64,000 bases of DNA from Gemmatimonas sp. (GTDB taxonomy: Bacteria; Gemmatimonadota; Gemmatimonadetes; Gemmatimonadales; Gemmatimonadaceae). Positions within the stretch are counted from its first letter, which is position 1. Every line of letters begins with the position of its first letter. The position numbers were made by a program, and so were the translations under genes. The notes beneath the pieces are model-generated. The model was not told the origin of the DNA, did not search any database, and worked only from the letters and a program-made list of their open reading frames with translations. This document shows, piece after piece, positions 7,206 to 15,107 of this stretch. The stretch spans positions 1 through 64,000 of the forward strand of contig NZ_JANPLK010000078.1 of the NCBI RefSeq assembly GCF_031426495.1, written 5' to 3'.

Positions 7206-8285
7206 TCAGTTCTTCCAGTCCGCGAGGAACAGGTTCGTTTCGCCCGGCTTCGCATCGTGTCGATTCGATGCCCAGATCAACGACTTGCCGTCGGGGCTGA
7301 ACATCGGGAATCCGTCGAAATCTTCGTGCGTGGTGAGACGCTCGAGACCTGTACCATCAACGTTCACGAGAAACAGATCGAAGTTGCGGCTGCGCGGATT
7401 GCGATGATTCGACGAGAAGATGATGCGCTTGCCGTCCGGTGTCCACGACGGACCGAAGTTGGCCCCGCCGAGCTTGGTGATCTGCTTCTGGTCGGAGCCG
7501 TCGGCGTTCATCACGAAGAGCTCCATGCGATTCGGACGGATCATGCGCTTGCCGAGCAGGTCCTGGTAGGCCTTGAGCTCGGCCGCGTCGGTGTAATGCC
7601 ACGCGCGGTATACGATCTTCTTACCGTCGGGCGACCACCACGGACCACCGTCATATCCCGGCGTCGTGGTCAGCCGCTTCACGTTGGTGCCGTCGACATT
7701 CATCGTGTAGATGTCGAGGTCACCGTCCTTGAGCGACGTGAACACGATGGACTTCCCGTCGGGTGAGAGCACACCCTCGGCGGTATACACGCCGTAGTTC
7801 GTGAGGCGCTTGAGGTTCTTGCCATCGCGGCCCACGGTGTAGATGTCGAACCGATCGATGCCCCACACGTAGCCCTGCGACGGATCCGGCTTCACGGGGC
7901 AGGCGCTGTCGGCAGCATGCGTGGAGGCGAAGAACAGGCGCTGGCTGCCCGGCAGGAACCAGCCGCAGGTGGTCTTGCCACCGACCGACACCTTGGTGAG
8001 GCCGGAGCCGTCGCGGCGCATCACGTACTGCTGATCGCAGGTGCGACCGTCACGCGTGGACTGGAAGGTGATCCACTGGCCGTCGGCGCTGAAATACGCC
8101 TCGGCATTCTCGCCGCCGTTCGTGAGCTGTCGGATGTTCGAGATGTGGGATTCGCCGCTGTCGGGGGCGATGACGTCACCCATCGGCGCCGCGGTGGCGG
8201 TCGCGCTGGAGCGGGTCGACGAGGTGCAGGCCGCCGCGAGACTGGCGACCGCAACGAGGATCGGGAGGGGGGTAAAAATACGCAT
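7206..8285 (-). CDS. TolB-like beta-propeller lipoprotein
   Basis: This 359-residue lipoprotein has lipobox AAAC with Cys20 and about six PD40/WD40-like blades. The blade motifs are AEAYFSADGQWITFQSTRDG, LSPDGKSIVFTS, WSPDGKKIVYRA, WTPDGKRIIFSS and FSPDGKSLIWAS, alternating with DIYTMNVDGTNVKRLT-type strands. TolB-like propellers bind protein partners or sit beside envelope peptidases. There is no N-terminal TolB domain, so it is not TolB itself. The start at 8285 is chosen from the signal peptide. That start codon lies in the 3' arm of a perfect 15-bp hairpin (8281-8317). The S41 protease gene lies upstream on the same strand, ending 94 bp before this start. Confidence 0.8.
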   Translation of the reverse strand: MRIFTPLPILVAVASLAAACTSSTRSSATATAAPMGDVIAPDSGESHISNIRQLTNGGENAEAYFSADGQWITFQSTRDGRTCDQQYVMRRDGSGLTKVSVGGKTTCGWFLPGSQRLFFASTHAADSACPVKPDPSQGYVWGIDRFDIYTVGRDGKNLKRLTNYGVYTAEGVLSPDGKSIVFTSLKDGDLDIYTMNVDGTNVKRLTTTPGYDGGPWWSPDGKKIVYRAWHYTDAAELKAYQDLLGKRMIRPNRMELFVMNADGSDQKQITKLGGANFGPSWTPDGKRIIFSSNHRNPRSRNFDLFLVNVDGTGLERLTTHEDFDGFPMFSPDGKSLIWASNRHDAKPGETNLFLADWKN

Positions 8286-8317
8286 GGGCTGAACCGTAGA
8301 GAGGTTCAGCCCATGCG
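8281..8317 (-). promoter_or_regulatory. start-codon hairpin of the TolB-like gene
   Basis: CGCATGGGCTGAACC (8281-8295) and GGTTCAGCCCATGCG (8303-8317) are perfect inverted repeats around a 7-base loop. In the minus-strand message the ATG of the TolB-like gene lies in the second arm. The first arm carries a decoy ATG-GGC-TGA. No Shine-Dalgarno is visible in front of the real start. A folded message would hide the start codon. Confidence 0.6.
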
Positions 8318-8379
8318 GCAATGCAGTAGAGATACGTACCGTTAGGAGTGCACCGGCGAGCAGCGCCGTGAGTTCCTGA

Positions 8380-9990
8380 TCAGTTTCCGCTTCGGCGGGC
8401 CACACCGGCCTTGGTCACGGCCGGTGCGGCGCCGGCGGCCGTGAAGACGTCCTTCTGCACGACGGCTTTCTTGAGCAGGTCAATTGCGGCGCGCAGCTGA
8501 TTGTCGTCCTTCAGGCTCCGGCGACGGACCAACGTATCGCCAAAGGCGATCTTGGCCACGCGATCTTCAATGGCGCGGTCGATGTCGGGTGCCCCGCCGT
8601 CCCAGACGGCTTTGTCGATCTTGACCGTATCGGCGACCAGCTTCTGATAGAGCTCATCGCGCCACGCCGGGTTGACCGTGAAGTCGGGCTTCACTTTGCC
8701 CTTCTGGCCTTCGGCGATCACGGCGATCTGGTTGAAGTATTTCTGGAAGCTCGGGGCAATGGCGCGACGGAAGGCCTGTTCGGCGCCGGAGAGCGTATCA
8801 GGGGCCACGATCACGTCGGGCGTGATCGCACCGCCGCCGTACAGCGTTCGGCCGCTGGCCGATTTGTACGTCGGACGCGCCTTCCGCACGGAGTCCGTCT
8901 CCATGGAGTCGGGGAGTACCTCGAGGAACTGCCCGTCGGCGTTCAGCTTGCGCTCCTTCTGGATGGAGCGACCCGACGGCGTATACCACTTGCCGGTCGT
9001 GATCTTGAGCGCGTACCCGCCATCGAGGTTGTACACCGACTGCACGAGGCCCTTGCCGAAGGACGTGGTGCCCAGCACCAGCGCGCGGTCGTAGTCCTGC
9101 AGGGCGCCGGCGACGATCTCAGACGCGGAGGCCGATCCACCGTCGACCAGAACGACGAGCGGAACCTCGGGGGCAAGCGGGTCACGTTCGGCCACGAACT
9201 TCTGGAATTCGCCACGACCGCGCACCGATAGCAGTTCCTTGCCTTTTGGCAGGAACAGGTTCGACATGGCGAAGGCCTCGTCGAGAATGCCGCCGGGATT
9301 GCCGCGCAGATCGATGATGATGCTCTTCGCACCGCGCTTGCTCAGCGCGATGACCGAGTTGGCAATGTCTTCAGTGGTCTGCTCCGAGAATCGCTGTAGC
9401 GGAACGTAGCCGACTTTGTCTTCGATCATCATGGTGTACGGCACGGCCGGCACGGTAATCTGCGCACGCTTGAAGCTCATCTTGATCGGCTGAAGCGCGC
9501 CGATCCGTCCAAAGGTCACGTTGACCGGCGAGCCAATCGGGCCGAGCAGCTTGTTCTGGACCTGCTGCGTGTTGAAGCCACGCGCATTGGTCGTGTCGAT
9601 AATCATGATCTTGTCGCCTTCCTGCACACCACCGCCCTCGGCGGGAGAGTTCGGGAAGACTTTGTTCACGGTCACGTAATCACCGACCTTCGAGATCTCC
9701 ATGCCGATGCCGGCATAGCGACCATTGGTGTTCCGCGAGAACTCTTCGAGCTGCTTAGGTGTGAAGAGTTCGGTGTAGGGGTCGTTGAGTTCCTTCACCA
9801 AGCCGCGCGCGGCCTTCTCGTACAGCTGCTGCGCGTCGAGCGTGTCCACGTAACGCAGGGCGACGAACGTCAGCACCTGGTCGAGGAGCTGAGCTCCGCC
9901 ACGCGTGGACCGCGCCTGCAGGGCAAAGCCCCCGGCGAGCACGGGGAGGAGAATCAGACTGGCCAGGGCGGCCTTACGGGTGCGTGTCAT
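8380..9990 (-). CDS. ctpA: S41 C-terminal processing protease
   Basis: This 536-residue protein has an uncleaved-looking signal anchor (residues 8-26) followed by a helical segment (LNDPYTELFTPKQLEEF). A PDZ domain follows at about 90-165 (GRYAGIGMEISKVGDYVTVN, SPAEGGGVQEGD). The S41 protease domain (about 195-370) carries the serine motif GGSASASE (Ser286) and the general-base lysine in TTSFGKGLVQS (Lys313), matching the Ser-Lys dyad of CtpA/Prc enzymes. These clip C-termini of envelope proteins after PDZ recognition. The C-terminal 150 residues (RPTYKSASGRTLYGGGAITP and beyond) form the usual helical tail. Confidence 0.93.
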   Translation of the reverse strand: MTRTRKAALASLILLPVLAGGFALQARSTRGGAQLLDQVLTFVALRYVDTLDAQQLYEKAARGLVKELNDPYTELFTPKQLEEFSRNTNGRYAGIGMEISKVGDYVTVNKVFPNSPAEGGGVQEGDKIMIIDTTNARGFNTQQVQNKLLGPIGSPVNVTFGRIGALQPIKMSFKRAQITVPAVPYTMMIEDKVGYVPLQRFSEQTTEDIANSVIALSKRGAKSIIIDLRGNPGGILDEAFAMSNLFLPKGKELLSVRGRGEFQKFVAERDPLAPEVPLVVLVDGGSASASEIVAGALQDYDRALVLGTTSFGKGLVQSVYNLDGGYALKITTGKWYTPSGRSIQKERKLNADGQFLEVLPDSMETDSVRKARPTYKSASGRTLYGGGAITPDVIVAPDTLSGAEQAFRRAIAPSFQKYFNQIAVIAEGQKGKVKPDFTVNPAWRDELYQKLVADTVKIDKAVWDGGAPDIDRAIEDRVAKIAFGDTLVRRRSLKDDNQLRAAIDLLKKAVVQKDVFTAAGAAPAVTKAGVARRSGN

Positions 9991-10073
9991 GCGGCTGCTC
10001 TCAAAGGAGGGACCGGGAAGAACTCTCTAGAATACGTACGCCTGCCGACAGCCGCTGTTCCGGTACGCGACGG

Positions 10074-10931
10074 TCAGGTCTCTTCGCGGGGACGGGAGCC
10101 GAGGACGTAATCCACGCTCCAGATCCGATCGTACTGCCGAACGGCGATATCCCTCACCAATCCGGCACTCAGCAGCATTTCATGCGCTGGTTGTAGGACG
10201 CGCTGGAGGTGCGAAGGGTATCGCTGGGTGAGCGGGAGCTGCTCAGCCAGTCGCTCCAGGGACACGCGCCAGGAAAGGCGTCCGTCGGAGCGGGCCACCT
10301 CGAGAATCCGGTACAGGCGACGGGCCACTGGCGACGACAGGGCGTGGTACCGGGCCGCCGAAAGGGTGATGGTGTGGCGGGCTGCCAGATTCGCGCGCAC
10401 GGTGGCCGACAGGGTGACGCGGGCGTCGCCGGGCTCGCCCGCGGCCAGATTGCCGAACAGATGCAGCTGCTCGCGATCGGCCACCCGTCGGCGTTGCACC
10501 GACACGGTACTGAGCACGGTGAAGCTGATGTCCTCGTGGCCCGACTGCGCCGACCAGTAGGCGCCGACCGATTCGAGGGTGGTGCGTTCAAGGCGAGACA
10601 GCGCGGCTCGTAGCTGCTCGTAGGTGCGGCCATCGGCGCGCCGGCCCATGGAGCGCAGGAACGCATGCAGCGTGAAGGTGACGGCACCGTCGGCAGGGGA
10701 GCCGCCCTCGTTATAGCGGTGCAGCAGCTCGACGTACACATCCTGATCGAACGTGCCGGGCAGGCGATCGCCGGGCGCGGGGATGACACGCCACCGCCCA
10801 CCGTTCTCGGTCGAGAACGACACGGGTGTATCGTCGGCGGAATCGCTGAGGCGAAAGAGCGGGAGTTCCTCGAGGGAACGATCGAGGATCACCCCGCGCA
10901 CAGCCGGGCGCTTGCGTGCAGCGAGTGTCAT
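10074..10931 (-). CDS. replication initiator protein A (RPA) family protein
   Basis: This 285-residue protein resembles plasmid RPA-type initiators. It has an N-terminal ELPLFRLS block, a winged-helix-like region (DGAVTFTLHAFLRSMGRRAD, then TYEQLRAALSRLERTTLESV) and a second one (ARRLYRILEVAR, then WRVSLERLAEQLPLTQRYPS and HLQRVLQPAHEMLL). Such proteins bind iterons at plasmid origins. Here it lies among housekeeping genes with no iterons, no parAB and no relaxase in sight. A domesticated DNA-binding protein or a plasmid relic is therefore more likely than an active origin. Confidence 0.72.
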   Translation of the reverse strand: MTLAARKRPAVRGVILDRSLEELPLFRLSDSADDTPVSFSTENGGRWRVIPAPGDRLPGTFDQDVYVELLHRYNEGGSPADGAVTFTLHAFLRSMGRRADGRTYEQLRAALSRLERTTLESVGAYWSAQSGHEDISFTVLSTVSVQRRRVADREQLHLFGNLAAGEPGDARVTLSATVRANLAARHTITLSAARYHALSSPVARRLYRILEVARSDGRLSWRVSLERLAEQLPLTQRYPSHLQRVLQPAHEMLLSAGLVRDIAVRQYDRIWSVDYVLGSRPREET

Positions 10932-10971
10932 CGGAGGAGTAAGCTGTCCGCCCGACGGTACGGGCGCCAGT

Positions 10972-11706
10972 CTAGGCGAGCGTTATGACCTGCCCGGACA
11001 CGTTTCGTGCCAGCTCGCTGGCAAGAAAGGCGATGACGTCGGCGACCGACTCGCGATCGACGTAATCCGTCTTGTCGCCCATGTCGGCGAGGTTCGCCGC
11101 GGTGCGGACGGCGGTTGGGGCCACAGCATTGGCTCGCACCCCGTAGGGCTTCTCCTCGGCGGCCACCGCCCGCATGAGGGTGAGCACGCCACTCTTGGCT
11201 GCGGCATAGGCGGCCATGCCCTTGGGCGAACCACCGGGAAGCGCGGCGACCGAGCCGAAGTACACGAAGCTACCCTTGGCCGCACGCACCGCCGGCAAAA
11301 ACGCGCGCGTGGCGCCGAAGGCGGTTTCGAGATTGATCATGAACTGCTTGCTCCACGCGGCCGGGTCAGCATCACTGATCGGGCCAGTGATGCCAAAACC
11401 GCCAGCCGCGCAGATCACGGCGTGCACCTGTCCACCGAACTGCGCCTGGGTTTGTTGAACGACTTGATCGGCGGCAGCCTTAGCCGCATTCGCGTCGGCG
11501 AGGTTGGCCACATGCGCCGTGGCGGTGAATCCCTGCGCGGTGAGCCACGCGGCGCGTGCTTCGACTTCGGCGGGTTGTACATCCAACAGGGCCAATGTCG
11601 CGCCGCGATGCGCAAAGGCGAGTGCAACCGCTTCGCCGACCTGACCGGCCCGACCAACACCGGTGATCACGATGAGCTTGCCGCTGAAGTCGAGTGCGTC
11701 GGTCAT
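10972..11706 (-). CDS. short-chain dehydrogenase/reductase
   Basis: This 244-residue classical SDR has a cofactor loop near the N-terminus (VITGVGRAGQVGEAVA; the usual TGxxxGxG is stretched). NAG-like spacing is replaced by ICAAGGFG, an active-site serine lies in YFGSVAALPGG, and the catalytic YxxxK is at Tyr167-Lys171 (YAAAKSG). An Asp after the second strand (LLDVQPAEVEARA) suggests NAD preference. The substrate is unknown. The start at 11706 gives the standard MTDALDFSGKLIVITG opening. It is separated from the aminotransferase operon upstream by the long hairpin at 11745-11862. Confidence 0.82.
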   Translation of the reverse strand: MTDALDFSGKLIVITGVGRAGQVGEAVALAFAHRGATLALLDVQPAEVEARAAWLTAQGFTATAHVANLADANAAKAAADQVVQQTQAQFGGQVHAVICAAGGFGITGPISDADPAAWSKQFMINLETAFGATRAFLPAVRAAKGSFVYFGSVAALPGGSPKGMAAYAAAKSGVLTLMRAVAAEEKPYGVRANAVAPTAVRTAANLADMGDKTDYVDRESVADVIAFLASELARNVSGQVITLA

Positions 11707-11744
11707 TGGTGATCTCGTGGAAGGCACCGTGCAAACAGCCAACT

Positions 11745-11862
11745 GCAACAGCGGGAACACGGAATGAACGGATAACACAAATCACACAGATAAGCGAAAT
11801 CGCGCTGTTGATCTTATCGGTGTAATCTGCAAAATCCGTCCTCTCCGTGTTCCCGCTGTTGC
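11745..11862. repeat. long intergenic hairpin, family member 1
   Basis: GCAACAGCGGGAACACGGA (11745-11763) pairs perfectly with TCCGTGTTCCCGCTGTTGC (11844-11862). Inner segments also pair (ACGGAT with ATCCGT; GATAAG with CTTATC). The pairing extends outward into a GTTGCGTTTGCT tandem repeat (11859-11890). The arm sequence recurs at 31625-31738. It lies between the SDR start and the aminotransferase stop on the minus strand. Confidence 0.8.
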
Positions 11863-11901
11863 GTTTGCTGTTGCGTTTGCTGTTGCGGCTGCAGTAAGGA
11901 A

Positions 11902-13002
11902 CTACCTCGCCAGCAACTCGCGAATGGTATCCGCCGTCGCCTCAAGGCAGAGCGCCAGGCGATCCGGAGTGTGGTCGCCCATGTGGCCAATGCGGAACGT
12001 GCTGCTCTTGAGTTTGCCGTAGCCACCGCCTATCACGAAGCCGCGCTTGGCGACGCCCTTTACGATGTCGTCGCCTTTCAGTGAGGTGGGTAACGCGACG
12101 GCGGTGACGGTGCCGCTGCGCGCGTGCTCGGGCGCGTACACGCAGAACGCTTCGCCGGTTTCTTCGCGCAGAGCGTGCACCCAGGCGTGCGTCATCGATG
12201 CCATCTCCGTGTGGCGCGCCCAGCGCGCTTCGATGGTTTCGCGGGCGATGTGCTCACCTTGCACCGCGGTGGCATACAGCAACGAGATCGCCGGTGTGCT
12301 GGGCGTCTGGTTCTTGTGCACGAACTCTTCGAATTCCACCATGTCGAAGTAGAGGCCGCGCGCCGTCGCCTGACTGGCTTGATCGATATAGCGTTTCGAC
12401 GCTACGCCGAAGGCCAGACCGGGCGGCAGTGCGAGGGCCTTCTGTGAGCCGGTGAGCACGAAGTCGAGATCCCAGGCATCGGTATCGACTTTCACGCCAC
12501 CGAGTCCCGTGACGGAGTCGACGAGCACCGCCGTGCCGTACTGATGCGCGAGGGCGGCGAGTTCCGGCAGGGACGTGAGCGTGCCCGTGCTCGTTTCCGA
12601 GTGCACGACAGTGATGGCCGAGAAGCGCCGCTCGCGGAGCGCGCTCTCGACGACGTCGAGCGGAACCGCCTGATGCCAGTCGCCACCGACGACGCGCGTT
12701 TCGCGCCCGCACGCGAGCGCGATGTTGGCGAAGCGCTCACTGAAGGCGCCGTTCACCATGGAGAGAATTGGACCCGGCGCCGCACAGCGGATCGCCGCTT
12801 CCATCAGTCCGGTGGCGGATGAACTCGACACATACACCGGCCGCGTGGTCCGGAATATCGGACGCAGGCCATCCTGAATGCGCGCGAACAACGCTTCGAA
12901 CACGGCACCACGATGCGGCAGCATCGGCGCCAGCATTGCCTCGAGCACGTCGCGCCGTACCTCGGTGGGGCCGGGAAGAAAGAACGTACCGAAGTCGGAC
13001 AT
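11902..13002 (-). CDS. class V aminotransferase, serine operon
   Basis: This 366-residue PLP enzyme of the alanine-glyoxylate/serine-pyruvate type opens with FFLPGPTEVRRDVLEAM. It has the SSSATGLMEAA phosphate-binding turn, VHSETSTGTL, the cofactor Asp in VLVDSVTGLGG, and the Schiff-base Lys188 in TGSQKALALPPGL. It is the last gene of an operon with serA, an FAD dehydrogenase and serB, 6 bp after serB. That context suggests it aminates 3-phosphohydroxypyruvate (the SerC step), since no canonical serC is present here. Serine-glyoxylate or alanine-glyoxylate transamination is the alternative. The family call is secure; the substrate is inference. Confidence 0.85.
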   Translation of the reverse strand: MSDFGTFFLPGPTEVRRDVLEAMLAPMLPHRGAVFEALFARIQDGLRPIFRTTRPVYVSSSSATGLMEAAIRCAAPGPILSMVNGAFSERFANIALACGRETRVVGGDWHQAVPLDVVESALRERRFSAITVVHSETSTGTLTSLPELAALAHQYGTAVLVDSVTGLGGVKVDTDAWDLDFVLTGSQKALALPPGLAFGVASKRYIDQASQATARGLYFDMVEFEEFVHKNQTPSTPAISLLYATAVQGEHIARETIEARWARHTEMASMTHAWVHALREETGEAFCVYAPEHARSGTVTAVALPTSLKGDDIVKGVAKRGFVIGGGYGKLKSSTFRIGHMGDHTPDRLALCLEATADTIRELLAR

Positions 13003-13008
13003 GGCGCC

Positions 13009-13707
13009 TTATCTCGAGGAGACGGGATGAAAGAGCAAGGGGTACAAGGCGGCGAAGCTGTCGGCTTCCGCGTCGGCGACGGCCACCACATTCTCGCGGC
13101 GCGCGACGCCGGTGTACGCGATGAACTCCGTCACGACCCCGCGTACGGCGGCATCGGTAGAGCCGTCGCCGATCATCACGGTGGGCGTGGCCAAGGCGAG
13201 CCGCTGCACGATGAGCGGCTTGCCACGCTGCGTGGAGAGCGGCTGATCGCCATCGAGCAGGCTCATGGTGCCATCGGTATCGCGCGCAAGCGACACGGCG
13301 TGCACGCGATCGGTGGGCACGCCCAACTGCAACGCAATCGGCACGATGGCGATACGCAATCCGCCGCTGAGCAAGTGCACCTGCGTGCCGGCGCGCTGCA
13401 GCAACGTGATGAGTTCCTGTGCGCCGGGCTGCAACGACTCGCGATACGCCTCAGCCAGCGAGATCAACTCACCGGCCGTCGGACGGATGCGTTGCAGCCG
13501 TCGCGTGTACACCGCCTCGATCGGCATCACACCGGCCATGGCCTGCGCCGTGAGCACTTCACTTTCGCGGGCAATCTCCGGGTCCCGTCGCGCGGCCAGC
13601 CAGTCGATGCCCTCGATTGCGCACACCGTCGAGTCGACGTCGAAGATCACCGTCTTGAAGCGCGGACGTCGGAGGTCGACCGACGCGGCCGTTGTCGTGA
13701 TCGTCAC
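13009..13707 (-). CDS. serB: phosphoserine phosphatase-like HAD hydrolase
   Basis: This 232-residue HAD-IB phosphatase has motif I VIFDVDSTV (nucleophile Asp23, acid Asp25), a helical cap with DSTVCAIEGID (Glu typical of SerB), motif II LLSGG, a lysine in STQRGKPLIV and motif III GDGSTDAAV. The order and the VCAIEG cap residues match phosphoserine phosphatases, which release serine from O-phosphoserine. It lacks the N-terminal ACT extension of long SerB. The GTG start overlaps the stop of the FAD dehydrogenase by 4 bp, and the aminotransferase follows after 6 bp. Confidence 0.82.
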   Translation of the reverse strand: MTITTTAASVDLRRPRFKTVIFDVDSTVCAIEGIDWLAARRDPEIARESEVLTAQAMAGVMPIEAVYTRRLQRIRPTAGELISLAEAYRESLQPGAQELITLLQRAGTQVHLLSGGLRIAIVPIALQLGVPTDRVHAVSLARDTDGTMSLLDGDQPLSTQRGKPLIVQRLALATPTVMIGDGSTDAAVRGVVTEFIAYTGVARRENVVAVADAEADSFAALYPLLFHPVSSR

Positions 13708-15095
13708 AGTACGTTGCCTTGCGCCAGCAGGCCGAAGGGGTCGAACTCACGCTTGATGGCGTGCATCACGCGGAGCTGCGCGGGGCTGGCCTGCATCGGC
13801 AGCCACCGGCGCTTGAGTTTGCCGATACCATGTTCGGCCGCCACCGTCCCGCCCATCGCGATCACTTCGCGCAAGGTCGCTTCGACCACGCGTTCAATGC
13901 GATGCAACTCCTCCGCATCCTGCGCGATGAAGTTCTGATGCGGATGGCCGTTGCCGGCGTGTCCGTACGCGATCCCTGATGTCACACCGGCGTCGGCGGC
14001 GAAGCGTCGCGCGAGGTGCAGTGCTTCGGCCAGTCGAGGATACGGTACGGCCCAGTCCGTGCTGACCTTGCGGCCGCCGAACGGTCGTCGCGCCGCACCA
14101 CGCTCATTCATCGTGGCCGGTACGGCGTGGCGCAGATGTCGCGCGTCACGCAGGGCCGTGGCCGAATCGTACACGCGGATGTCGGCACTCAGCGCGGCGT
14201 GCGCGTCGGCCAGCTCGAGCCACGCCTCGAGCGGTAGGTCATCGTCGGGCCGTGATTCGTCGGCGCCAGTTTCCTCGACATACACCATCGCGGTCGCGTT
14301 CGTGGCCCAGCCGGTGCTGCCCTCCGCCGCGCGCGCGATGTCCATGGCGCCCTGATCGAAGAACTCGAGACAACGCGGATGCACCGCGGTGGAGCGCCGC
14401 GCCGACACGACAAACGCCAGCGCATCGTCTTCGCGCTCGAACGGCACCATGAGGCCGAGCACCTGCGGCGGCAGCGCGTGGAGCGAGAGTTCCGCTTCGA
14501 CGACGACGCCGAGCGTGCCTTCACTGCCCACAAACCAATCGACCGGATCGTGGGCGATGGGATAGCCGACGGTGTTCTTCTCGAGTTGTGGGCGGCGCAG
14601 GTCGAGGCGCTCGCCACTGGCCAGCAGCACGGTGATCGCCCGCACGTGGGGCCGGGTGGCACCATAGCGCAGCGAGCGGGCGCCGGACGCGTTGCAGGCG
14701 ATGGCGCCACCGATGGTGGATTCTTCTTCGCTGGTGGGATCGGGCGTAAAAAGCAGGCCGGCCGCTTCTGCGGCCCGGCGTACATCCGCCACTATCGCGC
14801 CGGGCCCCACGCGAATGCTTCGTGCGGCGGTGTCCACCTCGCCGATCGTACCCAGTCCGCGCAACGACAGCAGGAGCCCGTGATCGGTGATCGACGCGCC
14901 GGTCGTACTCGACTGCCAGCCGGCCGGCGTCACGGCCGTGCGCGCGGCGGTGGCCTCGCGCAGCAGCTCCGTGACTTCCTCGATGCTGGTAGGACGTGCC
15001 ACGGCATCGGGCGTCATCTCGAGTCCCGACGCATCGCGCGCGAACGCCCGACGGATGTCGACATCGACGGTCGTCACGTCGCTGGTGATAGTCAT
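13704..15095 (-). CDS. FAD-linked 2-hydroxyacid dehydrogenase (D2HGDH/GlcD-like)
   Basis: This 463-residue enzyme is of the FAD_binding_4 plus FAD-oxidase_C type. The FAD domain (about 30-205) shows TPAGWQSSTTGA, then PDPTSEEESTIGGAIACNAS and WFVGSEGTLGVV. The C-terminal domain has ISAHAGNG-like GIAYGHAGNGHPHQNF and TVAAEHGIGKLKRRWL. The family includes D-lactate, glycolate and D-2-hydroxyglutarate dehydrogenases. Sitting between serA and serB, it most plausibly oxidises D-2-hydroxyglutarate made by SerA back to 2-oxoglutarate, a coupling known in other bacteria. Glycolate oxidation is the alternative. It starts 12 bp after serA and overlaps serB by 4 bp. Confidence 0.85.
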   Translation of the reverse strand: MTITSDVTTVDVDIRRAFARDASGLEMTPDAVARPTSIEEVTELLREATAARTAVTPAGWQSSTTGASITDHGLLLSLRGLGTIGEVDTAARSIRVGPGAIVADVRRAAEAAGLLFTPDPTSEEESTIGGAIACNASGARSLRYGATRPHVRAITVLLASGERLDLRRPQLEKNTVGYPIAHDPVDWFVGSEGTLGVVVEAELSLHALPPQVLGLMVPFEREDDALAFVVSARRSTAVHPRCLEFFDQGAMDIARAAEGSTGWATNATAMVYVEETGADESRPDDDLPLEAWLELADAHAALSADIRVYDSATALRDARHLRHAVPATMNERGAARRPFGGRKVSTDWAVPYPRLAEALHLARRFAADAGVTSGIAYGHAGNGHPHQNFIAQDAEELHRIERVVEATLREVIAMGGTVAAEHGIGKLKRRWLPMQASPAQLRVMHAIKREFDPFGLLAQGNVL

Positions 15096-15107
15096 CAGGG
15101 CGCTCGC

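Noticed and set aside
10074..10931. Active plasmid origin
   Set aside because: Only the initiator homologue is present; there are no iterons or partition genes in the flanks.
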